Below, one piece after another: positions 1 to 9,012 of a DNA stretch of 64,000 bases. How positions within the stretch are numbered: position 1 is the stretch's first letter; each line of letters opens with the position of its first letter. The notes beneath the pieces are model-generated. The model saw only the letters and a program-made list of their open reading frames with translations. It was not told the origin of the DNA and did not search any database. Origin of the DNA: Lactiplantibacillus nangangensis (lineage in GTDB: Bacteria > Bacillota > Bacilli > Lactobacillales > Lactobacillaceae); NCBI RefSeq assembly GCF_005405065.1, contig NZ_BJDI01000001.1, positions 62,001-126,000 on the forward strand, read 5' to 3'. The position numbers and the translations under genes were made by a program.

Positions 1-317
1 TTCATCGCAAAGCCTAGAATTAAGGTCAACGCAACAACGAACCCGTATTTACCTTGGGCCATCGCAGTCGCCGCTTCGGGTGCCGCAATGACACCGTGAA
101 TATGAAATCCGTCTTGGAAAAGCACGTTGAATGATTGTAACGTGCTGGTAATCGTGGTTGCCCCAATTTGGAAGATTAAGAAACCAACGATGGTCTTCAA
201 AGTCCCTTTAGTGACATCCGTGAAATCCTTACCTTTTTGAGCAACTAAACCAATGAAAGCCACGGCACCTAGTAGGATAGCCGGACTACTAAATAAACTG
301 ATTAAGAACTTTAGCAT
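1..317 (-). CDS. PTS ascorbate-type EIIC component (partial, N-terminus only)
   Basis: This is the first 105 codons of an integral membrane sugar permease; the rest lies outside the window. The start is ATG at 317, preceded by a GTAGG-rich ribosome site. The N-terminus shows a hydrophobic segment, then GTLKTIVGFLIFQIGA, which resembles the UlaA/SgaT family that carries L-ascorbate or related sugar acids with phosphorylation. The gene follows EIIA and EIIB on the same strand with a 9-nt gap, so the three form one operon. The substrate cannot be fixed from this fragment, because UlaA relatives also carry other pentitols and sugar acids. Confidence 0.85.
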   Translation of the reverse strand, partial: MLKFLISLFSSPAILLGAVAFIGLVAQKGKDFTDVTKGTLKTIVGFLIFQIGATTITSTLQSFNVLFQDGFHIHGVIAAPEAATAMAQGKYGFVVALTLILGFAM

Positions 318-326
318 GGGTTACGC

Positions 327-602
327 CTACTTTCCTACAAATGGGGCCATCTTTCGTTCAATTTCATTTGCATCCATTAAGCTTTGAATCCCAATAACTG
401 GGGTTTTAACGCCTTCGTCTTTAAGTTCTTGGGCAACATCACTCAATGAGATAATTAGGTCACCATGGAAGCTACCAACGGCATCGAGACTGGCATGTTC
501 ACAATCAACATCCCAACCATTCTTGCTGGCCACGTTACGAACTTGCACTGTTAACATTGTGCTGGTACCCATACCATTGCGACACGTTACTAAAACTTTC
601 AT
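327..602 (-). CDS. PTS EIIB component, ascorbate/lactose-type superfamily
   Basis: This is a 91-residue cytosolic phosphocarrier that passes phosphate from EIIA to the sugar. The N-terminal P-loop CRNGMGTS holds the expected phosphocysteine at Cys8. The length fits a stand-alone UlaB-type domain. ATG at 602 has an AAAGGTGA ribosome site that overlaps the end of the EIIA gene, so translation is probably coupled. EIIC follows 9 nt downstream. The role is firm; the sugar is inferred only from the UlaA-like EIIC. Confidence 0.9.
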   Translation of the reverse strand: MKVLVTCRNGMGTSTMLTVQVRNVASKNGWDVDCEHASLDAVGSFHGDLIISLSDVAQELKDEGVKTPVIGIQSLMDANEIERKMAPFVGK

Positions 603-608
603 AATTAA

Positions 609-1046
609 TCACCTTTCATTAACTAGCTTGACGACATCATCAATATTCTGTGCCTGTTCGATATTCTCAATCAGACCAGGCTTTTGTAAGACGTTGACCA
701 ATTCTGCCATTTGGTTCAAGTGAACGTCATCCCCCACTGAACTAAGCGTGAATACTAGTTTCACTGGATCATTGACCTTATTACCAAACGGCACTGCTTT
801 GACCAACACCGATAGCCCCAAACCATTCTTGATTGCACCATCTTCGACTGCTGCATGTGATAAAGCAATCTTGGGTGCAATCACGATATAAGGGCCATCC
901 TTTTGTGCAATTTCAATCACACGTTCCGGATAATTAGCAGTTACAAAACCCTGATTAACTAAGGGTTCTGCCGATTTCCTAATTGCCGCTTGCCAATTAC
1001 TAGCCCGAACGTTTAATTGAATTAAACTAGGATTAAGTAACTGCAT
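609..1046 (-). CDS. PTS EIIA component (fructose/mannitol-ascorbate type)
   Basis: This 145-residue cytosolic EIIA domain accepts phosphate from HPr and gives it to EIIB. The active histidine is His64 in ALSHAAVEDG, the usual PTS_EIIA_2 context. It is the first gene of the operon EIIA-EIIB-EIIC. ATG at 1046 is preceded by AGGTGGAGAG. Its promoter lies in a 122-bp divergent region with a near-perfect cre site (1096-1109) and two related TGCAA-N3-TTRCA boxes, so catabolite repression and control by the divergent regulator are both likely. A paralogous EIIA domain forms the C-terminus of that regulator. Confidence 0.9.
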   Translation of the reverse strand: MQLLNPSLIQLNVRASNWQAAIRKSAEPLVNQGFVTANYPERVIEIAQKDGPYIVIAPKIALSHAAVEDGAIKNGLGLSVLVKAVPFGNKVNDPVKLVFTLSSVGDDVHLNQMAELVNVLQKPGLIENIEQAQNIDDVVKLVNER

Positions 1047-1095
1047 CTCTCCACCTCCTATGTGCTTTACTTAACAAAGGTTAGTTTACTCTTGA

Positions 1096-1109
1096 TAAAA
1101 GCGCTTACA
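1096..1109 (-). promoter_or_regulatory. cre-like site (CcpA) for the PTS operon
   Basis: Read on the minus strand, TGTAAGCGCTTTTA matches the consensus TGWAANCGNTNWCA at 13 of 14 positions. It lies 50-63 bp upstream of the EIIA start, where CcpA would repress the PTS operon when preferred sugar is present. Confidence 0.7.
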
Positions 1110-1111
1110 AG

Positions 1112-1147
1112 TGCAACAATTGCAGATAGATTAGTGCAACTATTACA
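1112..1147. promoter_or_regulatory. Tandem operator-like repeats between EIIA and the regulator
   Basis: TGCAA-CAA-TTGCA (1112-1124) is a perfect palindrome with a 3-nt spacer. TGCAA-CTA-TTACA (1135-1147) is a one-mismatch copy 23 bp downstream. Two same-face copies in a divergent promoter region suggest a binding site for the neighbouring PRD-type regulator. That link is an inference. Confidence 0.5.
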
Positions 1148-1168
1148 CTACGAAAGGAAGTCACTGTC

Positions 1169-3217
1169 TTGTCACTAGAAACAATCAAGCACGGTAAAGC
1201 TGTTTTGAACCTATTACTGGAACCTCAAATCTACGTTAGCTTCGATAAAATCAATAGCAGCTTGCACATTTCAAGACGCACCTTCTTTTACACGGTCAAG
1301 AAACTAAATGACTATTTAGCTGACCGCGACCTAGACCCCATTCAGAATATGAAGGGTGTGGGCTACTATCTATCGACCGACACAAAAAAGGCGCTGTTGC
1401 AGGAATCACAACAGGCCGCACCAGCTACACCAGTATTTCCACAACAGGAACGCCATATTCTAATCATGCTGTCCCTGGTTAATGGCGATAAAGTTTCACT
1501 CGAAAACACTCAACGCCGTTTTAACGTCACGCACCATACTGCAGTCTCTGACTTTAAAGCATTGCGTGAATCAGTCAAGAAGTACCATTTAACGCTGGTA
1601 TCATCATCCGCTGGTACAACAATCAAAGGTATTGAACGTGATCAACGTAATTGGTTTTTAACCGCCATTAGCGATCATGGAGCACTCATCAATACTGTTT
1701 TGGCCATTGACCCGGAAATGTCATTAAAAATCACGGAACTACTGCGTCAACTAGAAAAACAAACCGGCAATTATTTCAGTGATGATACGCTAACTATCTT
1801 TATTACCTTTTTTTGTTGGTATCTCAACCGGTTGACGAATTCAAACGAAAACCACTTGTTATCATCTGCAGATAAGGCGTCATTAGCACATGACACGCTG
1901 ACGGACTGGGCACGCTCGCTTCTGTCTATGTATAAGGTCGAAAGTGAGGAAGAAGTTGCGTTTATTACCTACTTAGTAAAGAGTGGACAATTTGTTCATG
2001 TTAATACTAACAACAGTATCGCCCAGACTATCCGTCCAATCGTTAAACAAGTAATCATTCGTTTTAACGACTTGTCGGGTTCAGACGTTTCAAGCAATAC
2101 CTTGGAAGTTCCATTGCTGACGCATCTACTATCTACCTACTACCGGGTTAAATATCACATCAGGTTTAAACAACCCAGTTTAAACTTGATTATGAAGCAA
2201 TACGACGAACTGGTCTTTTTCACCCGAATGTCGTTAAAACCTTTTGAAGAGTTAATCCATCAGTCGTTATCAGATGAAGAGGTCACGTTAGTTGCCATCT
2301 ATTTTGGTGGTATGCTCCGTAGCCAAAGCAAAAATGACGCCACCGTTGAAGTTGTATGTTCCAGTGGCATTGGTACGTCCAGAATCCTATACGAGGAGTT
2401 AACACGCCGCTACCCGAACGTGCGCTTCTCAAAACCAATGAGTGTTTTCAAGCATAAAAATAGTAGTTTAGTCACTGTTCGCCTAATTATCAGCACAATT
2501 AAGCTCTCAAAGGACTACCAAATACCGGCCATTGTCGTTGCTCCTATCCCGACACCGGTACAATGGCAACAAATCAATCAAGAACTTGCCAAGTTAGGTC
2601 TTATCAATAAGGCTTCAAATACACTCACCGTTACTAATCTAATGGACTTAATCAGCGAATACGCCAGAATTACTGATCCAGTTGCATTAGAATCAGCTTT
2701 AACCAATCTAATCTCTAAAAATAAAGGCCCGGCCAAGCCTTCGTTAGACGGCAATTTTGGTCTCAAGAGCTTGTTGCCACAAGACAATATTCAAATCAGT
2801 GATGACGCCTTCGACTCCTGGAATCAAGCCATTCAACTTTCGTTTAAACCGTTATTAGATAACCAGTCCGTATCGCCTAATTATGTTACTAAGATTATCG
2901 ACTCGACTAAGAAGTTTGGTCCATACATGGTCATTGGTAACGGGGTTATGTTAGCCCATGCCCGACCAGCGGATGGTGTTAACAAAATTGGGATGTCCTT
3001 ACTCATTCTCAAACATCCAATAGAACTATACGATCAAAACGAACAGACAAACAAAGAGGTAAGTGTGATTATCGGATTAGCCCCAATCGACGCCGCAGAA
3101 CACGTTCTAGCCTTATCACAATTAGTCAAATTACTACAAAAGCCCAACTGGTTAACTACTGTTAAAACAGCCACCGACACCACGGCCGTCTATAACAGTT
3201 ACATTGGCACACTTTAA
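1169..3217 (+). CDS. PRD-type transcriptional regulator with EIIB and EIIA domains (BglG/MtlR/LicR family)
   Basis: This 682-residue activator is probably controlled by PTS phosphorylation and serves the divergent PTS operon. Domains in order: an N-terminal DNA-binding region with winged-helix segments, a middle PRD region (about residues 190-380), an EIIB-like domain with Cys397 in CSSGIGTS, and a C-terminal EIIA domain with His597 in LAHARP. The start is TTG at 1169, chosen because GAAAGGAAG lies just upstream and no better ATG exists. The divergent layout suggests that EIIA/EIIB phosphorylation state tells the regulator whether substrate is entering. It could act on other targets too. Confidence 0.87.
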   Translation: MSLETIKHGKAVLNLLLEPQIYVSFDKINSSLHISRRTFFYTVKKLNDYLADRDLDPIQNMKGVGYYLSTDTKKALLQESQQAAPATPVFPQQERHILIMLSLVNGDKVSLENTQRRFNVTHHTAVSDFKALRESVKKYHLTLVSSSAGTTIKGIERDQRNWFLTAISDHGALINTVLAIDPEMSLKITELLRQLEKQTGNYFSDDTLTIFITFFCWYLNRLTNSNENHLLSSADKASLAHDTLTDWARSLLSMYKVESEEEVAFITYLVKSGQFVHVNTNNSIAQTIRPIVKQVIIRFNDLSGSDVSSNTLEVPLLTHLLSTYYRVKYHIRFKQPSLNLIMKQYDELVFFTRMSLKPFEELIHQSLSDEEVTLVAIYFGGMLRSQSKNDATVEVVCSSGIGTSRILYEELTRRYPNVRFSKPMSVFKHKNSSLVTVRLIISTIKLSKDYQIPAIVVAPIPTPVQWQQINQELAKLGLINKASNTLTVTNLMDLISEYARITDPVALESALTNLISKNKGPAKPSLDGNFGLKSLLPQDNIQISDDAFDSWNQAIQLSFKPLLDNQSVSPNYVTKIIDSTKKFGPYMVIGNGVMLAHARPADGVNKIGMSLLILKHPIELYDQNEQTNKEVSVIIGLAPIDAAEHVLALSQLVKLLQKPNWLTTVKTATDTTAVYNSYIGTL

Positions 3218-3231
3218 CGCTCAATAAAAAT

Positions 3232-3283
3232 GCAAAAAATGTTGTTACTGACCGAGTAGTACAGTCAATAACAACATTTTTGC
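3232..3283 (+). terminator. Intrinsic terminator, probably bidirectional
   Basis: GCAAAAAATGTTGTTACTGAC pairs with a downstream arm ending ACAACATTTTTGC, giving a long AT-rich stem between the convergent regulator and ATPase genes. Its A and T runs suit both directions. Confidence 0.75.
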
Positions 3284-3393
3284 TAGTTTAACATCATTTT
3301 AACAAATCATTTATTTCAACCTTGTTGTTTTTCGGCATAATCTGAATAAACTAGTAAATACATTCCAGCAATTGAATCAAAAATAAATTATGG

Positions 3394-6012
3394 TTATTCC
3401 ACCAAATCCGGGTCCGCCACAATCCCTTGACGACGCCGGTGCCAGCGCTTGTTTAGTTCTAAAACAATTGTTGGCACAAACATTCCTACAATCGCAATCA
3501 CCCAGCCACTCGCCGGTAAAGCGACTAACCCGATCAAATTGCGCACTCCCGGAATCGCCGCGATCGCAATGACGACGGCAACGCCCACAATCAACGCCCG
3601 ATTTAACGTTGGATTACGTTTCAAACTCATCAGCGATAGCGGTTGCCGATCCTTGATGGCATAAATATCGATCATTGATCCCACGGCCAACACGAGGAAG
3701 ACCATCGTCATCCCGACGGTTGCTTGGTTAGCGCTTAAGACAAAGCGACCGAGCGCGTAAATGCCTAACGTTAAAATGGTAAACGTCAACGCCCGTATGC
3801 CTAAGCGTCGACCTAAGCCGCGCGCCAAGACGCTTTCATCGCTACCGACTGGCGCTTGTTGCATAGCCGTTGGTTCACCCGGTTCGCGACTGAGATAGAA
3901 CCCTGGGATCCCATCGGCCAGTACGTTGACAATTAGGAGCTGTTCCGCCAAGAGTGGCGCACCCCAACCAAACAGCACGGCCCCGACCATTAAGAAGATT
4001 TGGGCAAAGTTAACACCAACTAAAAATTCGACAGCTTTCAAGATGTTTTGATAAACTGTCCGGCCCTCCTTGACCGCTGCAATGATTGTTGCAAAATTAT
4101 CGTCCGTCAAAATCATATCTGCCGCGCCCTTGGATACTTCTGTCCCGGTAATACCCATGGCGATCCCCACGTCCGCCGCTTTTAAGGCGGGCGCGTCATT
4201 GACACCATCACCCGTCATCGCAACCGTTGCGCCCGTCGCCTGCCAAGCTTGCACGATGCGAATTTTATCTTTCGGTGACACACGGGCACACACGGCAATG
4301 TCCTTGATTTGTGCCGCCAGCTCGTCATCCGACAGACTACGTAACGTTTCACCGGAAATCACTTGTTGACCATCAGTCAAAATACCAATGTCTTTGGCGA
4401 TTGCCGTTGCCGTCACTAAATGGTCCCCGGTAATCATTACTGGCTTAATCCCGGCCCGCTTCGCTTCTCGAATCGCTGGAATCACTTCCGGCCGTGGTGG
4501 ATCAATAATTCCCACGATACCGGCCAACGTTAGGTCTTGATTGACACTCTGCCAATCAGCACTTGGATCAGCTTGTAGTGGCATCACTTTATACCCAACC
4601 GCTAAAACTCGCAATGCCGCTTCACCAAATTCATCATGGGCTTGTTGCGCAGCCGCTAAATTAGTGGCGTCAGCGCGCAATGGCAACCGATCCAAAGCCC
4701 CTTTGACGATGACCAATTGTTGTTCATCATTTAACTCGTGAACGGTCGTCATCATTTTCTTCTTGGAATCGAATGGATCTTCAGCGACCCGCGGATAGTC
4801 TTGTTCAAAAGTTGCCCGACTTGTGTTGTTATGGGTTAACCAACGCACGATGGCTAATTCAGTCGCGTCACCCAAGGTTTGTTCGACCCCGTCGACTTGC
4901 TTGATTTCAGCATTAGTTGCCAAACCTAAGGACTGCATCAGTTGCCGTCCTGCCGCTGGCACTGGGTCAGTCGCGGACAAAATACCAGTTTTCGGCGTCC
5001 AATATTTAGTAATGGTCATTTTATTTTGTGTCAACGTTCCGGTCTTGTCAGAAGCAATCACATCGATGCCACCAATCGTTTCTACGGCACTCACACGACG
5101 CATGATCGCATTGCGTTCAGCCATCCGTTTGACCCCGTGCGATAAGCTGATCGTCACGATGATCGGTAACGTTTCTGGCACCGCCGCGACCGCTAAAGAG
5201 ATCCCAATCATTAAACTATCGGCGATACCTTGATTTTGCATCCAGATACTCAAACCGAAGATCATCAGCCCACCTAAAACGGCAAAAGTGGTCAACCAAC
5301 CTGAAAGTCGGTTCAGGCGACCTTGCAATGGTGTCGCGCGTTTTTTCGTTTTATTCAACAGCCCCGCAATTTGGCCTAATTCCGTAGCCATTCCCGTTGC
5401 CACGACTTGAATCACGGCCGTGCCACCCGTGACCGCCGTCCCCGCAAAGGCTTGTTGCTCGGCTGTTGGGCTAGTGCCAATCACGAGACTGTCCTTTTCC
5501 ACCGGCACGCTTTCTCCGGTCAAAACGGCTTCATCAATCGTCAAGTTCGTACTTTCAATCACGACCGCATCCGCTGGTACTTGATTGCCAGCTTTTAATA
5601 AGACCAAGTCGCCTGGCACCACTTGTTCAGCCGCAATCGTCTGAGTGACATTGTCGCGCCGCACCGTGGTCGTTGGCAAACTCATGGATTTCAAGGCAGC
5701 CAAGGCCTTTTCTGCCGAGGCTTCTTGATACAAGCCAATGGCAACATTAATAATTAAAATTGACCCAATCACGACGGTCTTCATCCAACCGCCATTTTGG
5801 GCGATTGCCATATAACTTGCGAGCCCCACTGCGAACAATAGGACTAGCGACGAGACATCGCTTAAATGTTGCCAGATTTTTCGCCATAATGGGGGCTGCC
5901 GACTAGCAATCAATTCATTGATGCCAAATTGTTCCAGACGCGCATCGACCTCAGCTGGCTTTAATCCAGATTTCGGCGTTAAGTTAAGGTTGGTTAGCTT
6001 AGCGTTGCTCAT
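3394..6012 (-). CDS. Cation-transporting P-type ATPase (Ca2+/P2 type, PacL-like)
   Basis: This 872-residue membrane pump has the order cation-ATPase N domain, two helices, actuator domain with TGES at 165-168, M4 helix with PETLP near 279-283, phosphorylation site DKTGT at Asp322, hinge TGDGVNDAP, and a C-terminal transmembrane bundle. The M4 PE-x-LP motif and soluble N-domain fit P2-type Ca2+ (or Mn2+/Na+) ATPases, not heavy-metal P1B pumps. ATG at 6012 is chosen over an upstream in-frame ATG because GAGGAGAAAAT precedes it. The gene stands alone and converges with the PRD regulator. Ion specificity cannot be read with certainty. Confidence 0.9.
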   Translation of the reverse strand: MSNAKLTNLNLTPKSGLKPAEVDARLEQFGINELIASRQPPLWRKIWQHLSDVSSLVLLFAVGLASYMAIAQNGGWMKTVVIGSILIINVAIGLYQEASAEKALAALKSMSLPTTTVRRDNVTQTIAAEQVVPGDLVLLKAGNQVPADAVVIESTNLTIDEAVLTGESVPVEKDSLVIGTSPTAEQQAFAGTAVTGGTAVIQVVATGMATELGQIAGLLNKTKKRATPLQGRLNRLSGWLTTFAVLGGLMIFGLSIWMQNQGIADSLMIGISLAVAAVPETLPIIVTISLSHGVKRMAERNAIMRRVSAVETIGGIDVIASDKTGTLTQNKMTITKYWTPKTGILSATDPVPAAGRQLMQSLGLATNAEIKQVDGVEQTLGDATELAIVRWLTHNNTSRATFEQDYPRVAEDPFDSKKKMMTTVHELNDEQQLVIVKGALDRLPLRADATNLAAAQQAHDEFGEAALRVLAVGYKVMPLQADPSADWQSVNQDLTLAGIVGIIDPPRPEVIPAIREAKRAGIKPVMITGDHLVTATAIAKDIGILTDGQQVISGETLRSLSDDELAAQIKDIAVCARVSPKDKIRIVQAWQATGATVAMTGDGVNDAPALKAADVGIAMGITGTEVSKGAADMILTDDNFATIIAAVKEGRTVYQNILKAVEFLVGVNFAQIFLMVGAVLFGWGAPLLAEQLLIVNVLADGIPGFYLSREPGEPTAMQQAPVGSDESVLARGLGRRLGIRALTFTILTLGIYALGRFVLSANQATVGMTMVFLVLAVGSMIDIYAIKDRQPLSLMSLKRNPTLNRALIVGVAVVIAIAAIPGVRNLIGLVALPASGWVIAIVGMFVPTIVLELNKRWHRRRQGIVADPDLVE

Positions 6013-6327
6013 AATTTTCTCCTCTACTGTGATTATCGTTCCGATTCCTATCACCTAATGATAGCGCAAACATTTAGTCGATTCTTGCCCAGATTATGAA
6101 GAAAGTTTGTCCATGAGGCTCGATAAGGTTGGTTAATTGAGCAACCAAAGCAAGTGTAACGTTTGATGATTACGCCCTTTTTACACAACTATCCTTAGCT
6201 TAAGTTGCAGGTGAATTTGCCCAGCCAACCGCTATCTTAAAAAATTTAGATTGTAAACTGTCCTGATTAACTTAATTAGCGTTAATATTGTTATAATAGA
6301 TTTTAAATTATAGTGGAGGCCTGCCGA
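6013..6327. other. Divergent intergenic region with promoter for the nucleotidase gene
   Basis: This gap separates two divergent genes. On the plus strand a TATAAT at 6292-6297 with a weak TTAACT 19 bp upstream could start the nucleotidase mRNA. I see no clear operator, hairpin or reading frame in the remainder. Confidence 0.5.
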
Positions 6328-7878
6328 ATGCAAATCAAATTAATCTCAACCAGCGACGTCCATGGTTATTTAGCGCCCACTGACTATAGCCAGCGCGACC
6401 GTGTCGTACCTTTTGGCCTGAGTCGTGCCGCAACCATGATTCAAAAATTAACGGCTCAAAACGATGACGACGTCTGGCCAATTGTGATTGAAAACGGTGA
6501 TTTCGTGCAGGGCTCACCGTTAACCTACTTTATCGCCCGCCGACATCAAGAAGCTGCGCCGCTATATTCCCGTTTAGCGAACTGTAATCACGTTCAAGCG
6601 GGCGTCTTTGGCAACCACGAATTCAACTATGGGCTCGAATTCCTCGACCTATGTGAATCTGCGCGACACTATCCGATGCTGGCCGCTAACATTTCCGACG
6701 ACTTGAACCGCAAGCTGTTTGCCAAACCGTACACAATTATTGAACGGGCTGGCGTCAAAGTCGCGATTCTTGGTTTAACGACCCAGTTCGTGTCACGTTG
6801 GGAATTACCGCGCCATTTAACCGGACTGCATTTTGCCGATGTCGTCGAAACCGCTAAAAAATACGTGCCAAAGTTGCGCGCACTCGCGGATGTCGTCGTC
6901 GTGGCTTATCACGGTGGTCTTGAACGCGATCCAGTTACTGATCAACCAACCGAACGGCTCAACGGTGAAAACCGCGGCTCGGCGTTACTCGCAGAAGTTC
7001 CTGGTATCGACGCCATGATTACCGGCCACCAACACCGCCGTTTAGCGGTCACGGTGCATGGCGTGCCCGTGACACAACCGGGAATGAAAGGCACCAACGT
7101 GGCTATGATCACGCTCGATTTGGATGACCATAAACAAATCACCAAACGAAAACCGGAAGTCTTTAGTGTTAAGAATAGTGCTCCGGACGCCGATATGATG
7201 AACTTGTTAACCCCAATCAATACTAAAATGGAAGATTGGCTGGACACCCCGTTAGGCAAAATTAACGGCAGTATGCTCGTCCACAATCACTTGCAAGCGC
7301 GGCTACATAATCATCCGTACCTCAACTTTATTAATCAGGTCGAAATGGCCGCGACCGGCACCGATATTGCCGCCACAGCGCTCTTTAACGATGATGTTCC
7401 TGGCTTAAAGCAACACGTCACCATGCGTGAAGTCATGAATAGCTATGTCTATCCAAATAAGCTCGCCGTTGAAACCATCACTGGCGCCGACTTAAAACAA
7501 GCTTTGGAACGTTGTGCCAGTTATTTCTTACTGGTCGCTGATAAAGTTATCGTCAATCCCGAATTTTTAAAACCGAAATTACGCCATTATATTTATGATG
7601 TTTATAGCGGGATCGACTATACTTTCGATTTAACGCGGCCAATTGGTAAGCGGGTCGTTCAACTGGATTACCATGACGCCCCGGTGCAACCTGACCAAGC
7701 TTTGACCGTTACGCTGAACCATTACCGCGCAGGCGGTGGTGGAAACTACCCAATGTTTAGCACTGAAAAAATTGACCGGCAACTTTCTACGGATATGACC
7801 GTTTTAATTGCCGATTACTTCGCTGAACATCCCGTGGTGACCGCAGCACAGCCAACTAATTTTAAAGTGAACTACTAA
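6328..7878 (+). CDS. Metallophosphoesterase, 5'-nucleotidase / 2',3'-cyclic phosphodiesterase family
   Basis: This 516-residue hydrolase is related to UshA and CpdB. The N-terminal calcineurin-like metal site is intact: SDVHGYL (Asp10, His12), NGDFVQGSP, GNHEFNYG and GHQHRR (His234, His236). The C-terminal 5'-nucleotidase domain ends with an AGGGGNYP-like substrate segment. Many relatives are secreted, but this one starts directly with the first catalytic strand and has no signal peptide or anchor, so it should be cytosolic. ATG at 6328 is chosen because GGAGG lies 8 nt upstream. Likely substrates are nucleotides or cyclic nucleotides; the exact one is unknown. Confidence 0.85.
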   Translation: MQIKLISTSDVHGYLAPTDYSQRDRVVPFGLSRAATMIQKLTAQNDDDVWPIVIENGDFVQGSPLTYFIARRHQEAAPLYSRLANCNHVQAGVFGNHEFNYGLEFLDLCESARHYPMLAANISDDLNRKLFAKPYTIIERAGVKVAILGLTTQFVSRWELPRHLTGLHFADVVETAKKYVPKLRALADVVVVAYHGGLERDPVTDQPTERLNGENRGSALLAEVPGIDAMITGHQHRRLAVTVHGVPVTQPGMKGTNVAMITLDLDDHKQITKRKPEVFSVKNSAPDADMMNLLTPINTKMEDWLDTPLGKINGSMLVHNHLQARLHNHPYLNFINQVEMAATGTDIAATALFNDDVPGLKQHVTMREVMNSYVYPNKLAVETITGADLKQALERCASYFLLVADKVIVNPEFLKPKLRHYIYDVYSGIDYTFDLTRPIGKRVVQLDYHDAPVQPDQALTVTLNHYRAGGGGNYPMFSTEKIDRQLSTDMTVLIADYFAEHPVVTAAQPTNFKVNY

Positions 7879-7896
7879 TCAGTCGTAGTCAAAAAC

Positions 7897-7926
7897 GAGT
7901 CTGGGAGAAGAACCCAGGCTCTTTTT
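7897..7926 (+). terminator. Intrinsic terminator of the nucleotidase gene
   Basis: GAGTCTGGG pairs with CCCAGGCTC, followed by TTTTT. Confidence 0.9.
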
Positions 7927-7942
7927 GTCGTGCTAAATATTT

Positions 7943-8070
7943 ATAGCCGAAACGTGTTTGACGGCACTGCGGGCTCCGCTTATCCCAGTTAGGGCACCAT
8001 GTGGAAAAGCCACCACATAATGCCCTAACTACGATAATGCTCACCAGCAACCCGTGCCGTCGCACACTCT
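7943..8070. repeat. Structured intergenic element, copy 1
   Basis: This stretch starts ATAGCCGAAACGTGTT and ends CAACCCGT...CACACTCT. The outer arms GACGGCAC (7960-7967) and GTGCCGTC (8054-8061) pair fully, closed by GTGT/ACAC. Inside, AGTTAGGGCA (7987-7996) pairs with TGCCCTAACT (8021-8030) and ATGTGG with CCACAT. A second copy at 15958-16080 keeps the unpaired words and the fold but has different arm sequences. It lies between convergent genes. It could be a structured RNA or a small mobile palindromic repeat. Confidence 0.75.
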
Positions 8071-8073
8071 TTT

Positions 8074-9012
8074 TTAAGTCACGTGTAGTCCCAGCATAAA
8101 AATCCCCATGGTGATCGGTGCTAGTAACGTGCTCAATAACTGCGTCGCCACATATTCATCCGCCGGTAAGCGCTGCTGAACCGCCAACATCGTCGGAATC
8201 GCTGCAGTCGGGATTGCTAAGGTGATGACCACTAATTGCTGCGTTAAGAGCGGTAATCCCAGTAAATGCATCGCCAACCAAACGACTAATGGTAAGGCTA
8301 AATTTTTTAAACCCACATTTTTCACGATGGGCCGGGTCACCTTCAGCTGATGGGCGGCTAAAATCAGACCGAGTGCAAATAACGCGACCCCACCTGCCGC
8401 TTGACCAAGTTCTGTGAACAGCGGTAGCCACTGCAGCGGCAATTTAAAGCCAACCAAATTCAAGATGAAAGCCAAAATCGGTGCCCAAACGACGGGCTGT
8501 TGACTAGCAGTCAATAAGGTTCGTTGAAGCGTCACCCACGGACTCGTCGTGGCCTCATGACCGACCAACGTTAACAGAAAAACGCTCGTCGGCACTTGGA
8601 TTAAATTCATATATAGCCCACCCAAAGCCACCAGCAGAATACTAATTTTGCCGAAAACAATCAACAAGACGGACGTTCCCATGAAAGGCACCGACGGACT
8701 CGCAATCGACAAGGCACGCAAGGTAGCCGCCGTCAAAGGCACTCGCTGCAACCGCTGACTCACAATCAGTACGATTAGGCCGCCCAACATGCCGACAGCT
8801 AACCAGCCCGCCACAGCCAAATTTTCTCGAATTACGGCGCGCTTTAACGTCAAGATGCCCCCAAACAGGCTCAACGGCAACGCGTACACCATGACGAGCT
8901 GAATTAAGCTGTCGCTAGTATTGGCCGGAAATTGCTGTCGCCAACCAGCGATAAACCCAAGTCCTAACGTCACAACAATTGGTAAAATTGCTAATAATAA
9001 CGTTGCTAGCAT
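8074..9012 (-). CDS. AEC-family permease (auxin efflux carrier / malate permease-like)
   Basis: This 312-residue membrane protein has about ten hydrophobic helices and family-like segments such as ALPLSLFGGIL and a central glycine-rich crossover. AEC members move small organic anions such as malate or malonate, or act in amino-acid related export; the substrate here is not known. I chose the ATG at 9012 because AAGTGGGTGG sits 5 nt upstream and the length fits the family. Earlier in-frame starts at 9030 and 9093 are less likely, because a TACACT -10 element lies between them. The gene stands alone between two structured noncoding elements. Confidence 0.8.
   Translation of the reverse strand: MLATLLLAILPIVVTLGLGFIAGWRQQFPANTSDSLIQLVMVYALPLSLFGGILTLKRAVIRENLAVAGWLAVGMLGGLIVLIVSQRLQRVPLTAATLRALSIASPSVPFMGTSVLLIVFGKISILLVALGGLYMNLIQVPTSVFLLTLVGHEATTSPWVTLQRTLLTASQQPVVWAPILAFILNLVGFKLPLQWLPLFTELGQAAGGVALFALGLILAAHQLKVTRPIVKNVGLKNLALPLVVWLAMHLLGLPLLTQQLVVITLAIPTAAIPTMLAVQQRLPADEYVATQLLSTLLAPITMGIFMLGLHVT

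Noticed and set aside
3394-6012. Heavy-metal assignment for the first P-type ATPase
   Set aside because: It lacks CPx and HP motifs and has PETLP, which fits a P2-type pump.
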